Shown here in pieces: positions 1 to 9,393 of a stretch of DNA of 64,000 bases; position 1 is the first letter of the stretch, and each line of letters opens with the position of its first letter. The stretch lies in the NCBI RefSeq assembly GCF_006475605.1, contig NZ_SSBC01000020.1:150550-214549 (forward strand), read 5' to 3'. A program made the position numbers and the translations under genes. The DNA comes from Asticcacaulis tiandongensis (lineage in GTDB: Bacteria > Pseudomonadota > Alphaproteobacteria > Caulobacterales > Caulobacteraceae). The notes under the pieces were generated by a model. That model ran no database searches, was not told the DNA's origin, and saw only the letters and a program-made list of their open reading frames with translations.

Positions 1-1
1 T

Positions 2-2161
2 GTGCCTGGTAAGTCGATGAACACCTTCACCAAGGGCGCTCTGGCTGATCTGGCACGCATTGCCGAACAGGCAAGAACCGATGACGCCATCAAAGGCGTG
101 GTGATCACCTCAGCCAAGACCAGCGGCTTTTGCGCTGGTGCCGACCTTGAGGAAATGCTTGGGGGCGCATGGGAAGGGCCGGTTGACAAGAACGACCCCG
201 AAGGCGCGCTCAAGGCCGGTTTTGACGCCGCCTTTGAAATGAACCGCGTCTATCGCGCGCTTGAGACCTGCGGCAAGCCGGTGGCGGTAGCGATCAATGG
301 TCTGGCCTTAGGTGGCGGGCTTGAACTGTCTCTGGCCTGTCATTACCGCGTACTCAGCGACGGGCCGAAGGTGCAGGTTGGCCTGCCGGAAGTGAAAATC
401 GGCCTGTTCCCCGGTGGGGGCGGATCGCAGAGACTGCCGCGCCTGATTGGCGTTCAGGCCGCGCTTATGGCCATGTCCGAGGGCAAGAGCTTCAAGCCAA
501 AAGAAGCTCTGTCCGCCGGTATCGTCCATGAGGTCGTTGCTGACGATCAGGTGCTTTCGGCGGCGAAGACATGGGTAAAGGCCAATCCCAAGGCATCGGC
601 TCCATGGGACAAATCCGATTTCAAAATCCCCGGTGGCGGGCCGTACCATCCGGCGGGCTCACAGATTTTTGTCATGGCCAATGCCCTGTTGCGCAAGCAG
701 TCCTTTGGCAATTATCCCGCCGTTCAAAACCTGATGAAGGCGGTCTATGAGGGCATTCAGCTGCCCTTTGATGCGGCCATTCGTGTCGAGAGCCGCTATT
801 TCGTCAATACCCTGCAAACGCCGCAGGCCAAGGCGATGATCCGCACCTTCTTCTTTTCCATGCAGCAGCTTGGCAAGGGCGCGGGCCGTCCGGCGGGTAT
901 CGCCAAAACCGATCCGCAACAAGTCGCGGTCATTGGTGCGGGTATGATGGGCGCAGGTATCGCCTATGTCTCGGCTCTGGCGGGTATCAAAGTCATATTG
1001 CTGGATCGGGATCAGGCGGCCGCCGATAAGGGCAAGGCCCATGCCGAAGGGCTGGTCAAAAAGGGTGTTTCACGCGGCAAGACGACAGAGGCCAAGGGGC
1101 AGGCTCTGCTTGATCTGATCACCCCGTCGACCGATTACAGCCTTATCGAAGGCTGCGATCTGGTGGTTGAGGCGGTGTTTGAAAACACTGACCTGAAAGA
1201 AAAGGTCACGAAGGACGCCGAGGCCAACCTTTATAAGGGCGCAAAGGCCGACAGTGCGATCTTTGGCACCAATACCTCAACGATCCCGATTTCGCTACTG
1301 GCTCAGGCGTCAACATCCGCGGAAAAATTCATCGGGATTCACTTCTTCTCTCCGGTCGATAAGATGCAACTGGTGGAGATTATTCGGGGGGAACAGACCT
1401 CGGATGAGACCGTGGCCAAGGCTATTGATTATGCGCTGAAAATCCGCAAGACGCCGATTGTCGTCAATGACGCGCGCTTCTTCTTCGCTAATCGCTGCTT
1501 CATTCCGTTTACGGCTGAGGGTCTGCATCTGTGGGCCGAGGGCTATGCACCGGCCTTGATCGACAATGCCGGACGGGCGACAGGAATGCCGCGCGGGCCG
1601 CTGGAGATGATGGACGATGTGGCGCTCGATCTCCTGACCAAGATTACCTCGGAAACGGCCAAGGCCATGGGTGACGCCTATGTGCCGATTCCGGGTGAAA
1701 AAGAGGTCGCTCAGATGGTTGCCGATGGCCGTCTGGGGCGGAAGAACGGCAAGGGTTTCTATGATTATCCTGACGGTGGCCAGAAGGCGCTGTGGTCGGG
1801 CCTTGGTGATCTGTTCGCAGTGAAGGTCGATGACTCGACGCCGGAACTGGTGCAGGAAATCAAGGACCGGCTTCTGTATATTCAGGCGGTGACGGCGGCC
1901 CGCTGTTTCGAGGAAGGCGTGATCACCGACCCGCGTGAAGCCGATGTCGGCTCCATTCTGGGCTGGGGCTTTGCGCCCTGGTCAGGCGGGATCATCAGCT
2001 TTATCGACGCGATTGGTGTTGAGAAATTTGTTGCGCGGTTGAAAGAACTTGAGGCGAAATTCGGTGCGCGCTTCGCTACGCCGCAACTGCTGACCGATAT
2101 GGCCACGAAGGGCGAAACCTTCTATGGCCGCTTCGGCAAGGCTGAGAAAAAGGCCGCTTGA
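2..2161 (+). CDS. Multifunctional enoyl-CoA hydratase / 3-hydroxyacyl-CoA dehydrogenase (FadB/FadJ type), 5' end missing
   Basis: Fatty-acid beta-oxidation enzyme: hydrates enoyl-CoA and oxidises the 3-hydroxyacyl-CoA with NAD+, in the cytoplasm. The visible part starts inside the crotonase domain; family members carry about 20-25 more residues before the PGKSMN motif, so the true start lies upstream of the window and the GTG at position 2 is not the start. Seen: the crotonase oxyanion segment GFCAGADLEE (about residue 42) and GLALGGGLELS (about 100); the NAD-binding Rossmann motif GAGMMGAG (about 312); the catalytic-His segment IHFFSPV (about 446); then two C-terminal 3HCDH domains ending at KAEKKAA. 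Usual full length is about 730-740 residues, which fits. A thiolase partner would be expected upstream, outside the window. Confidence 0.93.
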   Translation: MPGKSMNTFTKGALADLARIAEQARTDDAIKGVVITSAKTSGFCAGADLEEMLGGAWEGPVDKNDPEGALKAGFDAAFEMNRVYRALETCGKPVAVAINGLALGGGLELSLACHYRVLSDGPKVQVGLPEVKIGLFPGGGGSQRLPRLIGVQAALMAMSEGKSFKPKEALSAGIVHEVVADDQVLSAAKTWVKANPKASAPWDKSDFKIPGGGPYHPAGSQIFVMANALLRKQSFGNYPAVQNLMKAVYEGIQLPFDAAIRVESRYFVNTLQTPQAKAMIRTFFFSMQQLGKGAGRPAGIAKTDPQQVAVIGAGMMGAGIAYVSALAGIKVILLDRDQAAADKGKAHAEGLVKKGVSRGKTTEAKGQALLDLITPSTDYSLIEGCDLVVEAVFENTDLKEKVTKDAEANLYKGAKADSAIFGTNTSTIPISLLAQASTSAEKFIGIHFFSPVDKMQLVEIIRGEQTSDETVAKAIDYALKIRKTPIVVNDARFFFANRCFIPFTAEGLHLWAEGYAPALIDNAGRATGMPRGPLEMMDDVALDLLTKITSETAKAMGDAYVPIPGEKEVAQMVADGRLGRKNGKGFYDYPDGGQKALWSGLGDLFAVKVDDSTPELVQEIKDRLLYIQAVTAARCFEEGVITDPREADVGSILGWGFAPWSGGIISFIDAIGVEKFVARLKELEAKFGARFATPQLLTDMATKGETFYGRFGKAEKKAA

Positions 2162-2225
2162 TTTTCCGGTTGATTTTTTGATCGCCCCGCCTGAAAGTTG
2201 TCCATAGGTTAGGTGGGGGGAAATC

Positions 2226-2360
2226 ATGATTAGTAAAATTATCGCTATTGCCGCAATGATGTTGTGGGCATCATCGGCTTGGGCGCTTAATGCCGAGGTA
2301 CACCGCAAAGCTGGCGCAGTAGGTTCAAGCGGGGTGGGGCATGCGCAACGAAAGTTTTGA
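2226..2360 (+). CDS. Small predicted secreted peptide, 44 aa
   Basis: ATG at 2226 follows a purine-rich AGGTGGGGGG ribosome site by a few bases. The 44-residue product begins with a lysine, then a hydrophobic stretch ending WASSAWALNA, which looks like a signal peptide with cleavage after ALNA, leaving about 20 residues. Its stop overlaps the start of the membrane protein at 2341 by 20 bases, so the two are probably translationally coupled. No family recognised. It could also be only a leader that sets translation of the next gene. Confidence 0.45.
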   Translation: MISKIIAIAAMMLWASSAWALNAEVHRKAGAVGSSGVGHAQRKF

Positions 2361-3141
2361 ACGCATCGTGGGTAAGGAGGGCAGTCTCTCGCCCAGCTAT
2401 ATATTTATGGCCATACTTGGTTATGGAGTCGTGCTTTTGGGTTACGCCCTTACGTCATGGCGACAGGGGCAACACATTATAGGCTTTGTCGCTGAAATGC
2501 AGCCGTATCATGTCTGGCTCGCCATAATTTTTGGCCTGTTTGTGCTTATGTGCGCTTTGCCTAAGTACTTCCAGTATCGATATGTTTTGCCGGTCATCTG
2601 GTGTGCCACCCTTATCTGTGTGGCGGAGGCATTTCGCATGGGGCAGACTGAATTTTTGGAAGAGTTGCGTCAGTTTGCCGAGTTAGGCCTTTTGATTATC
2701 GTGGGCATTCCAATCGGCCTGTTGTATCGATTATACGGGGCCTACCGAAAGGGAGATTTGGGGCCAGGTGCGTACGATGAGATACGCAGCTATAGTCTGG
2801 CGATGGTCATGTGGATGATGTGTCTCGCCTATGTCTATATCAGCTGGCGGGCATATAGTGATGGAACGCATCATTTTTTGGCAGGACGCCCGTTCATCTA
2901 TGTCATTCTGGTTGCTCTAGGGGGGTGGTTTGCCGCCTCTGATGGGGGTAAGCGTCCGTATGTTTTGCCGGTTGCGGCCGGATCGATAGTGGTGCTGGAA
3001 TTAGCCGTCTGGCGGCTCAAGCTTGCGCCTGTGCGTCAATTCCTGTTTGAAGACCATTTGCATGAACTGATTTTTGCGGGGCACCTTGGGTTGGTGACCT
3101 GTTCTTGTCATTGTTATATCAGCACAATAAGAGCGCTATAA
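2341..3141 (+). CDS. Polytopic membrane protein of unknown function, possible 3' frameshift
   Basis: 266 residues with about seven hydrophobic segments (for example 20-38, 57-75, 80-96, 113-130, 150-170, 184-198, 205-220), so an inner-membrane protein. I do not recognise a family. ATG 2341 has GGGGTGGGG just upstream and overlaps the small secreted ORF before it. The last 14 residues (CSCHCYISTIRAL region) look unlike the rest; a +2 frame change near 3090 would instead give a hydrophobic-then-basic tail (LFLSLLYQHNKSAIKDKLRE) ending at 3182, which is a more typical membrane-protein C-terminus. So either a sequencing indel or a natural frameshift is possible. Confidence 0.6.
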   Translation: MRNESFERIVGKEGSLSPSYIFMAILGYGVVLLGYALTSWRQGQHIIGFVAEMQPYHVWLAIIFGLFVLMCALPKYFQYRYVLPVIWCATLICVAEAFRMGQTEFLEELRQFAELGLLIIVGIPIGLLYRLYGAYRKGDLGPGAYDEIRSYSLAMVMWMMCLAYVYISWRAYSDGTHHFLAGRPFIYVILVALGGWFAASDGGKRPYVLPVAAGSIVVLELAVWRLKLAPVRQFLFEDHLHELIFAGHLGLVTCSCHCYISTIRAL

Positions 3142-3294
3142 AAGATAAGCTTCGTGAGCTGTTTCCAAAAGCGTATCCTTAAGCCAGCCGTCAAAAGTCA
3201 CGCCCATCTCACGCTATCGTCGCTTGCGCTAAGGCTTAGGGGCTTTTATAGCGGTTAGCCCATAGTTTCTCATATATTGATCAAAGGTAACGCC

Positions 3295-4020
3295 ATGCCC
3301 ACACTCATTTTGCTTCGTCACGGCCAGAGCCAGTGGAATCTGGAAAACCGTTTCACCGGCTGGGTGGATGTGGATCTGACCGCCGAAGGTGAGGCACAGG
3401 CCCGTCGCGGTGGTGAACTCATCAAGGCCGAAGATATTCAGATTACCCGCGCCTTTACCTCTGTTCTGACACGCGCCATTCGCACCTGTAATCTGGCGCT
3501 GGATGCGGCGGCGCAAGGGTTTGTGCCGGTCATCAAGGACTGGCGCCTCAATGAACGCCATTATGGCGGTCTGACGGGCCTTGATAAGGCGGAAACCGCT
3601 GCCAAGCACGGTGAGGATCAGGTGAAAATCTGGCGTCGGTCCTATGACGTGCCGCCGCCTGAGCTTGAGGCCGGCAGCGAGTTTGATTTCACTAAGGACC
3701 GCCGCTATGCCGGTTCGGTCCTGCCGCAAACGGAATCGCTTAAGACGACGCTTGATCGTGTGCTGCCGTTCTGGGAGGAAACCATTGTTCCGGCGCTGAA
3801 AAGCGGTGAAACCGTGTTGGTGGCCGCGCATGGCAACTCCATTCGCGCCATCGTCAAGCAACTGTTTGACCTGTCCGAAGCTGCCATCCTTGAGGTGGAA
3901 ATCCCGACCGGTAATCCGCTGGTAATCCAACTGACTGACGAGTTGCGTCCGCTGAGCGCGCATTATCTGGATCATGAGCGCGCCAATCCGTTACCGGTTC
4001 TGTCGGCCTATACGTCCTAA
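3295..4020 (+). CDS. gpmA: 2,3-bisphosphoglycerate-dependent phosphoglycerate mutase
   Basis: Interconverts 3- and 2-phosphoglycerate in glycolysis and gluconeogenesis. The N-terminal [18 protein letters not shown] carries the phosphorylated histidine (His9 in this numbering); NERHYGGL supplies the acid/base glutamate; AAHGNSIRA carries the second active-site histidine. About 241 residues, normal for the cofactor-dependent family. An upstream in-frame TTG at 3277 exists, but AAAGG at 3283-3287 lies 7 bases before ATG 3295, so I take the ATG. The next gene starts on the base after the stop codon, so the two are co-transcribed. Confidence 0.95.
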   Translation: MPTLILLRHGQSQWNLENRFTGWVDVDLTAEGEAQARRGGELIKAEDIQITRAFTSVLTRAIRTCNLALDAAAQGFVPVIKDWRLNERHYGGLTGLDKAETAAKHGEDQVKIWRRSYDVPPPELEAGSEFDFTKDRRYAGSVLPQTESLKTTLDRVLPFWEETIVPALKSGETVLVAAHGNSIRAIVKQLFDLSEAAILEVEIPTGNPLVIQLTDELRPLSAHYLDHERANPLPVLSAYTS

Positions 4021-4656
4021 GTGGCGGACGAAAGCTATATGCGCAGGGCGCTTGAGTTGGCCTATGGTCAGCTTGGGCGCACCTCGCCTAATCCGGCGGT
4101 GGGCTGTGTCATTGTGCGCGATGGGCAAGTAATCGCTGAAGCCGCAACCGGTGACGGCGGCAGACCCCATGCCGAGGAAACCGCCTTGCAAATCCTCGGT
4201 GGCAAGGCTGAAGGCGCGACCGCCTATGTCACGCTGGAACCCTGCGGTGAGCGCTCAGGGGGCGGTTGTTCCTGCTCAGAATTACTCGTGCGGGCAGGCG
4301 TGAAGCGCGTGGTATTTGCCTGTGACGACCCGTCCCCCTATGCGTCGCACATCGGCACAAGGCGGCTTGAGGCGGCCGGCATTGTGGTTGAAACCGGCCT
4401 GATACACGCCGAAGCCTTCGGTCTGATTCACGGATTTGTCCATTATCTGAATACCGGCAGACCATTGGTGGCCGAAAGTGTCACGGGCGAGGGCTTCGAT
4501 GCCCGTTACGAACAGGCCCCTTTGACCGAGGCCGCTGAGGATTTAAAGATTTGGGGCGGGCGCGGCTTTCGCAGGCTTTGGGTCGAAAGCGGTTCAGACC
4601 TTGCGAAACATCTGGCGCAGCAAGGCCTTTTGCATCGTGCGCCTGTAAGCGGTTAA
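4021..4656 (+). CDS. RibD-like zinc deaminase with a shortened reductase remnant
   Basis: GTG start directly abuts the gpmA stop. Residues 1-145 form a cytidine-deaminase fold typical of RibD: MRRALELA, GRTSPNPAVGCVIV, the zinc/proton-transfer motif HAEE and the PC...C zinc motif (PCGERSGGGC). RibD normally has about 360 residues with a C-terminal reductase; here only 211 are present, and after residue 150 only fragments such as GRPLVAESVTG and LWVESGSDLAKHLAQQGLL recall the start and end of the reductase. The NADPH-binding core is absent, so reductase activity is unlikely. It may deaminate a pyrimidine or another nucleotide-like substrate. Role in riboflavin synthesis is not established. Confidence 0.75.
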   Translation: MADESYMRRALELAYGQLGRTSPNPAVGCVIVRDGQVIAEAATGDGGRPHAEETALQILGGKAEGATAYVTLEPCGERSGGGCSCSELLVRAGVKRVVFACDDPSPYASHIGTRRLEAAGIVVETGLIHAEAFGLIHGFVHYLNTGRPLVAESVTGEGFDARYEQAPLTEAAEDLKIWGGRGFRRLWVESGSDLAKHLAQQGLLHRAPVSG

Positions 4657-4714
4657 TTAACCGGTGCGCAGTTAAGCTTGGGCATAAGAATGACCTTAAG
4701 GAAGCCCGTAACCC

Positions 4715-5968
4715 ATGAGTGCCGCTAACGCAGGATCGCGTTACAAAAAACTGACACAGGCCGATGTGGATATGGTGTGTGAAAAGCATGCCCGCCTTAA
4801 GTCAGGTCGTCCCGGTGGCGCGCGCGCGGTATTTGCCTGGTCGGATATTTCAGGGCTTGATCTGAAAGGGCGTGATCTTATTGACGCCGATTTCACGGCG
4901 ACGATCATGGTCGGCACCGACCTGACGGGTGCGCGGCTTGATCAGTCGAATTTCTATTGCGTCGATATGCAGATGGCCAATCTGAGCTATGCGTCAATGC
5001 GTCGGGTTGATCTTCGCGGCGCCTGTCTGCGCGGGGCCAACCTTCTGGGGGTTGACCTGTTTGAGGCTGATTTGCGTGAAGGGGCGCTGGCTTTGCCGGA
5101 TAAGGCATCGGGTCTGGCCTATGTCGAGACGCAGCCGCGTATATCAGACGCGGGTTTCACCAATTTGCGCGGGGCCAATCTTGAGCGGTCGAAACTGACC
5201 GGTATTCAGGCCATGAAGGCCGATTTTACCGACGCCATCATGACCCAGTGCAAGCTGGTGCGAGCCAACCTTAAGCTGGCCAAGCTGGATAATTGCGACC
5301 TGTCGGGCGCTGATCTGTCGGGGGCCGATGTGTCGGGCGCGTCAATGAAGGATGCGGTGCTGATCGGGGCCAAGGTCGAGGGCTGGAATGCCACGCAGGC
5401 CGATTTGTCCGGCGTTCTGACCGATAAGGCCGCAGGCACAGACGTCACGACCCTGCCCTATGATGAAATGATCCGCGACCACGCCCTATGGGTGGAGACG
5501 GTCGGGAAATCGGGTAAGCCGTCTTTGTTTGATAAGGCGGACCTGCGCGCCCTCAAAAGCATCAAGGGGCTTAATCTGGCGGCCTTATCGGCCAAGGGGG
5601 CCGTCTTTTACGGTCTGGATATGCGCAATGTGCAGCTTTCCGGTGCGCAACTGGAAGATGCCGACCTGCGTAACTGTGACCTGCGTGGCGCTGACTTGCG
5701 CGGGGTGCGTCTGACGCGCGCCCGTCTGGATGGGGCCAATATGGAAGGGGCGCAGATCGGGCCGCTCATTCTGGGGGGCGATCGTTTGTTCCCCGCAGAT
5801 CTGCGCGAAGCCCGTATACGGGGTGTCAATCTGCGCTGCGCCAATCTGCGTAAGGCGCGTATGGATGGGGCCGATCTGTCGCGCTCGGACGTTCAGGACG
5901 CGCAACTCGATATTGAAAGCCTCGTCAACGTGGTCTGTGTCGCCCTAAAGGGTAAGATTGCCGCTTAA
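4715..5968 (+). CDS. Pentapeptide-repeat protein
   Basis: 417 residues with runs of A(D/N)LXX pentapeptides at about 45-130, 150-235 and 275-405, for example LTGARLDQSNF and LRGADLRGVRL. Such repeats form a right-handed quadrilateral beta-helix. Members of the superfamily include DNA-mimicking gyrase protectors, but most have no assigned function and none can be assigned here. A charged 40-residue N-terminal region (KKLTQADVDMVCEKH) precedes the first repeats, and a non-repeat linker around 235-270 separates two helix blocks. No signal peptide, so cytoplasmic. TAAGGAAG lies about 10 bases before the ATG. Confidence 0.85.
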   Translation: MSAANAGSRYKKLTQADVDMVCEKHARLKSGRPGGARAVFAWSDISGLDLKGRDLIDADFTATIMVGTDLTGARLDQSNFYCVDMQMANLSYASMRRVDLRGACLRGANLLGVDLFEADLREGALALPDKASGLAYVETQPRISDAGFTNLRGANLERSKLTGIQAMKADFTDAIMTQCKLVRANLKLAKLDNCDLSGADLSGADVSGASMKDAVLIGAKVEGWNATQADLSGVLTDKAAGTDVTTLPYDEMIRDHALWVETVGKSGKPSLFDKADLRALKSIKGLNLAALSAKGAVFYGLDMRNVQLSGAQLEDADLRNCDLRGADLRGVRLTRARLDGANMEGAQIGPLILGGDRLFPADLREARIRGVNLRCANLRKARMDGADLSRSDVQDAQLDIESLVNVVCVALKGKIAA

Positions 5969-6012
5969 GCGCTTTCCGAAAAGTGTGTCGCACTTTTCGG
6001 ATTAAAAGCGCG
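5967..6012. repeat. Alphaproteobacterial-type interspersed palindrome
   Basis: CCGAAAAGTG (5976-5985) and CACTTTTCGG (5991-6000) are perfect inverted arms around a 5-base loop, flanked by an outer GCGCTTT / AAAAGCGC pair. This resembles the short GCGCTTTCCGAAAAGTG palindromic repeat scattered between genes in many alphaproteobacteria. It may also weaken transcription leaving the pentapeptide gene. Family identity is from memory, not a search. Confidence 0.5.
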
Positions 6013-6035
6013 TCAAGATAGAGCAGGGTCGCGGA

Positions 6036-6161
6036 CCCTGCACCCGTTAGGCCTGAGGTGTGTGTCTCTGTCCATGACAATATAAAGAAAGCCTCCCCAT
6101 GCACAGGCATAGGGAGGCGAAAAGGTCGGTACCGTTTGCCTCGGGGCTAACGGGTGCAGGG
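6036..6161. repeat. 15 bp inverted repeat pair flanking the xylD terminator
   Basis: CCCTGCACCCGTTAG at 6036-6050 is the exact reverse complement of CTAACGGGTGCAGGG at 6147-6161. The arms are 96 bases apart and enclose the hairpin at 6091-6118. The pair could form a long stem in a transcript or be a decayed small mobile repeat. Confidence 0.5.
6085..6118 (-). terminator. Predicted intrinsic terminator of the galM-xylD transcript
   Basis: GCCTCCC (6091-6097) pairs with GGGAGGC (6112-6118). Read on the minus strand the stem is followed by a T-rich TTTCTTT run, about 60 bases after the xylD stop. Confidence 0.6.
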
Positions 6162-6177
6162 CCTGAGGCCTTGCCTG

Positions 6178-7989
6178 CTAGTGGTTGTCGCGGGGCACGC
6201 CTGCGCCGATCTGGGCGATGCGTTGATATTTGACCGCATTTTCCAGAACCATGCCGGAACCCATCTGACCCACAACAGCGCGTTGCATTTCCTGCCAGGG
6301 GGTTTGGTGGGCGGGGAACTGGAAGCCACCGGCTGCCTCAAGGGCGGCGCGACGCTCAGCGATTTCCTCATCCGAAATCAGGACGTTGACGGTATTGGCA
6401 TTGAGGTCAACGCGCACCTTATCGCCGGTTTTCAGAATGCCGAGATTACCGCCAGCCGCCGCTTCGGGAGAGGCGTTGAGGATCGACGGCGAACCGGAAG
6501 TGCCGGACTGACGGCCGTCACCGATACAGGCCAGAGACGTGATGCCACGCTTCAGAAGGTAGTTCGGCGCGCGCATATTGACGACTTCGGCTGCACCCGG
6601 ATAACCGATGGGGCCTGCGCCGCGCATGAACAGGATCGAGTGCTCGTTGATGCCGAGAGATTCATCGTCGATGCGGTGATGATAGTCCTCAGGGCCATCA
6701 AACACGATAGCGTCGCCGGTAAAGGCGTTGGGGGAGGCCGGATCGGACAGGTAACGGTCGCGGAATTCCTGAGAAATAACCGATACCTTCATGACTGCTG
6801 AATCGAACAGGTTGCCCGACAGGACGCGGAAACCGGCGGCTTCCTTAAGCGGTTGATCGAACGGACGGATAACGCGTTCGTCTTCGATGATCGCATTACG
6901 GCAGTTGTCACCGATGGTCTTGCCGTTGACGGTCAGGGCGTTTTCATGGATCAGGCCCTGCTTGATAAGCTGACCGACAACCGCAGGCACACCACCGGCA
7001 TGGTGATAGTCTTCGCCTAGATATTCACCGGCTGGCATGAGGTTAACCAGAAGCGGGATTTCCTCACCATATTCCTGCCATTCCTCAACCGAAAGCTCGA
7101 CACCGATATGACGCGCCAGGGCATTGAGGTGGATCGGGGCATTGGTCGAACCGCCGATAGCCGAATTAACGCGGATGGCGTTGATAAAGGCTTCCTTGGT
7201 CAGGATGTCCGAAGGCTTCAGGTCCTCGTGTACCATTTCAACGATGCGCTTACCCGTCAGGTAAGAGCATTCCTGACGGTCGCGGTGCGGGGCCGGAATA
7301 GCGGCCGAATAGGGCAACTGCATGCCCAAAGCTTCGGCCAGCGAGTTCATGGTTGTCGCCGTACCCATGGTGTTGCAATAGCCCGTTGACGGGGCCGAAG
7401 ACGCCACGAGCTTGATGAAGCCCTGATAGTCGATCTCACCGGCGGCCAGAAGTTCACGCGCCTTCCAGACGATGGTGCCGGAACCCGTGCGCTCCCCCTT
7501 ATACCAGCCGTTGAGCATTGGCCCGACGCTAAGGGCAATCGACGGGATGTTGACGGTGGCCGCTGCCATCAGGCAGGCAGGGGTCGTCTTGTCACACCCA
7601 ATGGTCAGAACGACGCCATCGAGCGGATAACCATAGATGATTTCCACAAGGCCGATATAGGCGAGGTTACGGTCAAGGCCTGCGGTCGGACGCTTGCCGG
7701 TTTCCTGAATCGGGTGAACCGGAAACTCAAGTGGGATGCCACCGGCTTCGCGGATACCTTCACGGATGCGCTTGGCCAACTCAAGATGGTGGCGGTTGCA
7801 CGGAGATAGGTCTGATCCCGTCTGGGCAATGCCGATAATCGGCTTGTCGGACTGTAACTCTTCGAGCGACAGGCCGAAGTTCATGTACCGCTCAAGATAC
7901 AGCGCGGTCATGTCAGCATTTTCCGGATTATCGAACCATGCACGTGAACGCAGTTGGGTCTTGGAACGGGATACGGGATCGTTAGACAT
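6178..7989 (-). CDS. xylD: IlvD/EDD-family sugar-acid dehydratase, probably D-xylonate dehydratase
   Basis: 603 residues. Iron-sulfur dehydratase family; the N-terminus ([21 protein letters not shown]) and C-terminus (RDNH) match Caulobacter XylD as I remember it. Cluster cysteines are visible at Cys64 (SPCNRHH), Cys132 ([10 protein letters not shown]) and Cys205 ([12 protein letters not shown]). XylD removes water from D-xylonate to give 2-keto-3-deoxyxylonate in the oxidative xylose (Weimberg/Dahms) pathway, which fits the xylan locus nearby and the galM gene 36 bases upstream, with which it likely forms an operon. L-arabonate dehydratases lie in the same family and cannot be excluded from sequence alone; branched-chain IlvD is less likely. 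Confidence 0.8.
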   Translation of the reverse strand: MSNDPVSRSKTQLRSRAWFDNPENADMTALYLERYMNFGLSLEELQSDKPIIGIAQTGSDLSPCNRHHLELAKRIREGIREAGGIPLEFPVHPIQETGKRPTAGLDRNLAYIGLVEIIYGYPLDGVVLTIGCDKTTPACLMAAATVNIPSIALSVGPMLNGWYKGERTGSGTIVWKARELLAAGEIDYQGFIKLVASSAPSTGYCNTMGTATTMNSLAEALGMQLPYSAAIPAPHRDRQECSYLTGKRIVEMVHEDLKPSDILTKEAFINAIRVNSAIGGSTNAPIHLNALARHIGVELSVEEWQEYGEEIPLLVNLMPAGEYLGEDYHHAGGVPAVVGQLIKQGLIHENALTVNGKTIGDNCRNAIIEDERVIRPFDQPLKEAAGFRVLSGNLFDSAVMKVSVISQEFRDRYLSDPASPNAFTGDAIVFDGPEDYHHRIDDESLGINEHSILFMRGAGPIGYPGAAEVVNMRAPNYLLKRGITSLACIGDGRQSGTSGSPSILNASPEAAAGGNLGILKTGDKVRVDLNANTVNVLISDEEIAERRAALEAAGGFQFPAHQTPWQEMQRAVVGQMGSGMVLENAVKYQRIAQIGAGVPRDNH

Positions 7990-8025
7990 ATTAGTCGGTG
8001 CTTTTTATAAGATTACGCAAAAGGA

Positions 8026-9186
8026 TTATTCAGCCACGAAAATGTGGTGAACGGTCGTCTGGGTGTAGGTTTGGCCCGGATCGAGGCGGGTTGACGGGAA
8101 AGAGGGCTGATTGGGCGAATCAGGGAAATGCTGGGCTTCGAAGGCCACGGCATCACCCATGCGTGTCACCCGACCGTTCTTGCCGGGAATTTTACCATCA
8201 AGGAAGTTGCCGGTGTACATCTGAATGCCCGGTTCAGTCGTCAAAATCTTCATGCCGCGCCCTGAGGCTTCGTCGGTGAGGGTAACCGCCAGACGGGGCT
8301 CTTTGGTCACGCCGCCACGCAGGACGTAATTGTGGTCGATCCCCAGACCAATCAGGATTTGCGGATCACGGGCGTCACGCACACGGTCATTGATGATGGC
8401 CGGAGAGGTGAAGTCGAAAGGCGTGCCAGCGACTGGCGCGATATTGCCATAGGGAATAGCGGTCTCATCGGTCGGCAGATAACCGTCGGCTTCAAGTTGC
8501 AGTTTGGCCTCAAGCGCGCTACGGCCCGACTCAATGCCCGCCAGATTGAACAGGGCGTGATTGGTCAGGTTGACGACGGTCGGCTTATCGGTGGTGGCTT
8601 TATAGCTGACGGTCAGATCGTTGTTTTCGTTAAGGCTATAGGTCACTTCGGCAATCACCTTGCCCGGATAGCCTTCTTCGCCATCGGGGGAGATGTAGGT
8701 GAAGGTGACGCTGGCTTCACCGGCGGCACCGCCGTCTTTGACGGACTTAACCGTCCAGTTGACCTTGTCCCAGCCCTTGAGGCCACCGTGCAGATGGTTG
8801 CCGTTATTGTTCGTCGCCAGCGTATATTCCTTGCCATCAAGGGTGAACTTGCCCTTGGCAATGCGGTTGGCATAACGGCCAACGGTCACACCGAGATATT
8901 GCGGCGTATCGACATAGCCTTTGAGGTCATCATAACCGATGGTGATATCGGCAATGTCGCCCTTACGGTCAGGGGCGTGCAGCGCCTGAAGGGTGGCGCC
9001 ATAGGAGATAACCCGGGCGGAAACGCCCTTATTATTCTTCAGGACAATGGCCTGAACCTTTGAACCGTCAGCCAGACTGCCGAAGTCTTCGGTAGTGGCG
9101 GTTGCGGCGATGGCTTGAGTCATGACACCCATTCCTCCAAATCCCACAAGCCCGGCCATTGCGGCGGATACGAATAGTTTTTTCAT
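8026..9186 (-). CDS. galM: Periplasmic aldose 1-epimerase (mutarotase)
   Basis: 386 residues. Interconverts alpha and beta anomers of aldoses. Begins with a cleavable signal peptide (MKKLFVSAAMAG...TQAIA), so it acts in the periplasm, unlike E. coli GalM. Family motifs: YLGVTVGRYANRIA, NGNHLHGG (His near substrate), VVNLTNHALFNLAG with the catalytic His, and GIQMYTGN. Upstream of xylD in the same orientation; together they suggest mutarotation of xylose or arabinose released from xylan before uptake and oxidation. A TATAAAA element about 50 bases before the start could be the -10 of its promoter. Confidence 0.92.
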   Translation of the reverse strand: MKKLFVSAAMAGLVGFGGMGVMTQAIAATATTEDFGSLADGSKVQAIVLKNNKGVSARVISYGATLQALHAPDRKGDIADITIGYDDLKGYVDTPQYLGVTVGRYANRIAKGKFTLDGKEYTLATNNNGNHLHGGLKGWDKVNWTVKSVKDGGAAGEASVTFTYISPDGEEGYPGKVIAEVTYSLNENNDLTVSYKATTDKPTVVNLTNHALFNLAGIESGRSALEAKLQLEADGYLPTDETAIPYGNIAPVAGTPFDFTSPAIINDRVRDARDPQILIGLGIDHNYVLRGGVTKEPRLAVTLTDEASGRGMKILTTEPGIQMYTGNFLDGKIPGKNGRVTRMGDAVAFEAQHFPDSPNQPSFPSTRLDPGQTYTQTTVHHIFVAE

Positions 9187-9393
9187 GAAGCCTGGAGCCT
9201 TTCCGTAAGGGATGATTAGCGTTTCCCGATAGTTTTATACACGATCGTTTTTTGGGGCGCAGTGTGTCCTGCGTCGTCGGTGAATGGTTTAGCCTTGGTT
9301 TTTAAGTCAGACAATAGCAAATATAGAGGCTGGCTATTTATATGACAAAATGTCGCTAAAAGCATAGGATATTTATCCCTGCTGACGGCGAAA

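Noticed and set aside
4651..4662. GGTTAATTAACC palindrome as terminator of the ribD-like gene
   Set aside because: No T-run and very AT-rich centre, unlikely to end transcription.
6154..6801. Plus-strand ORF antisense to xylD, and similar ORFs antisense to galM and the TonB receptor
   Set aside because: Antisense shadows created by codon bias; composition does not resemble proteins of this genome.
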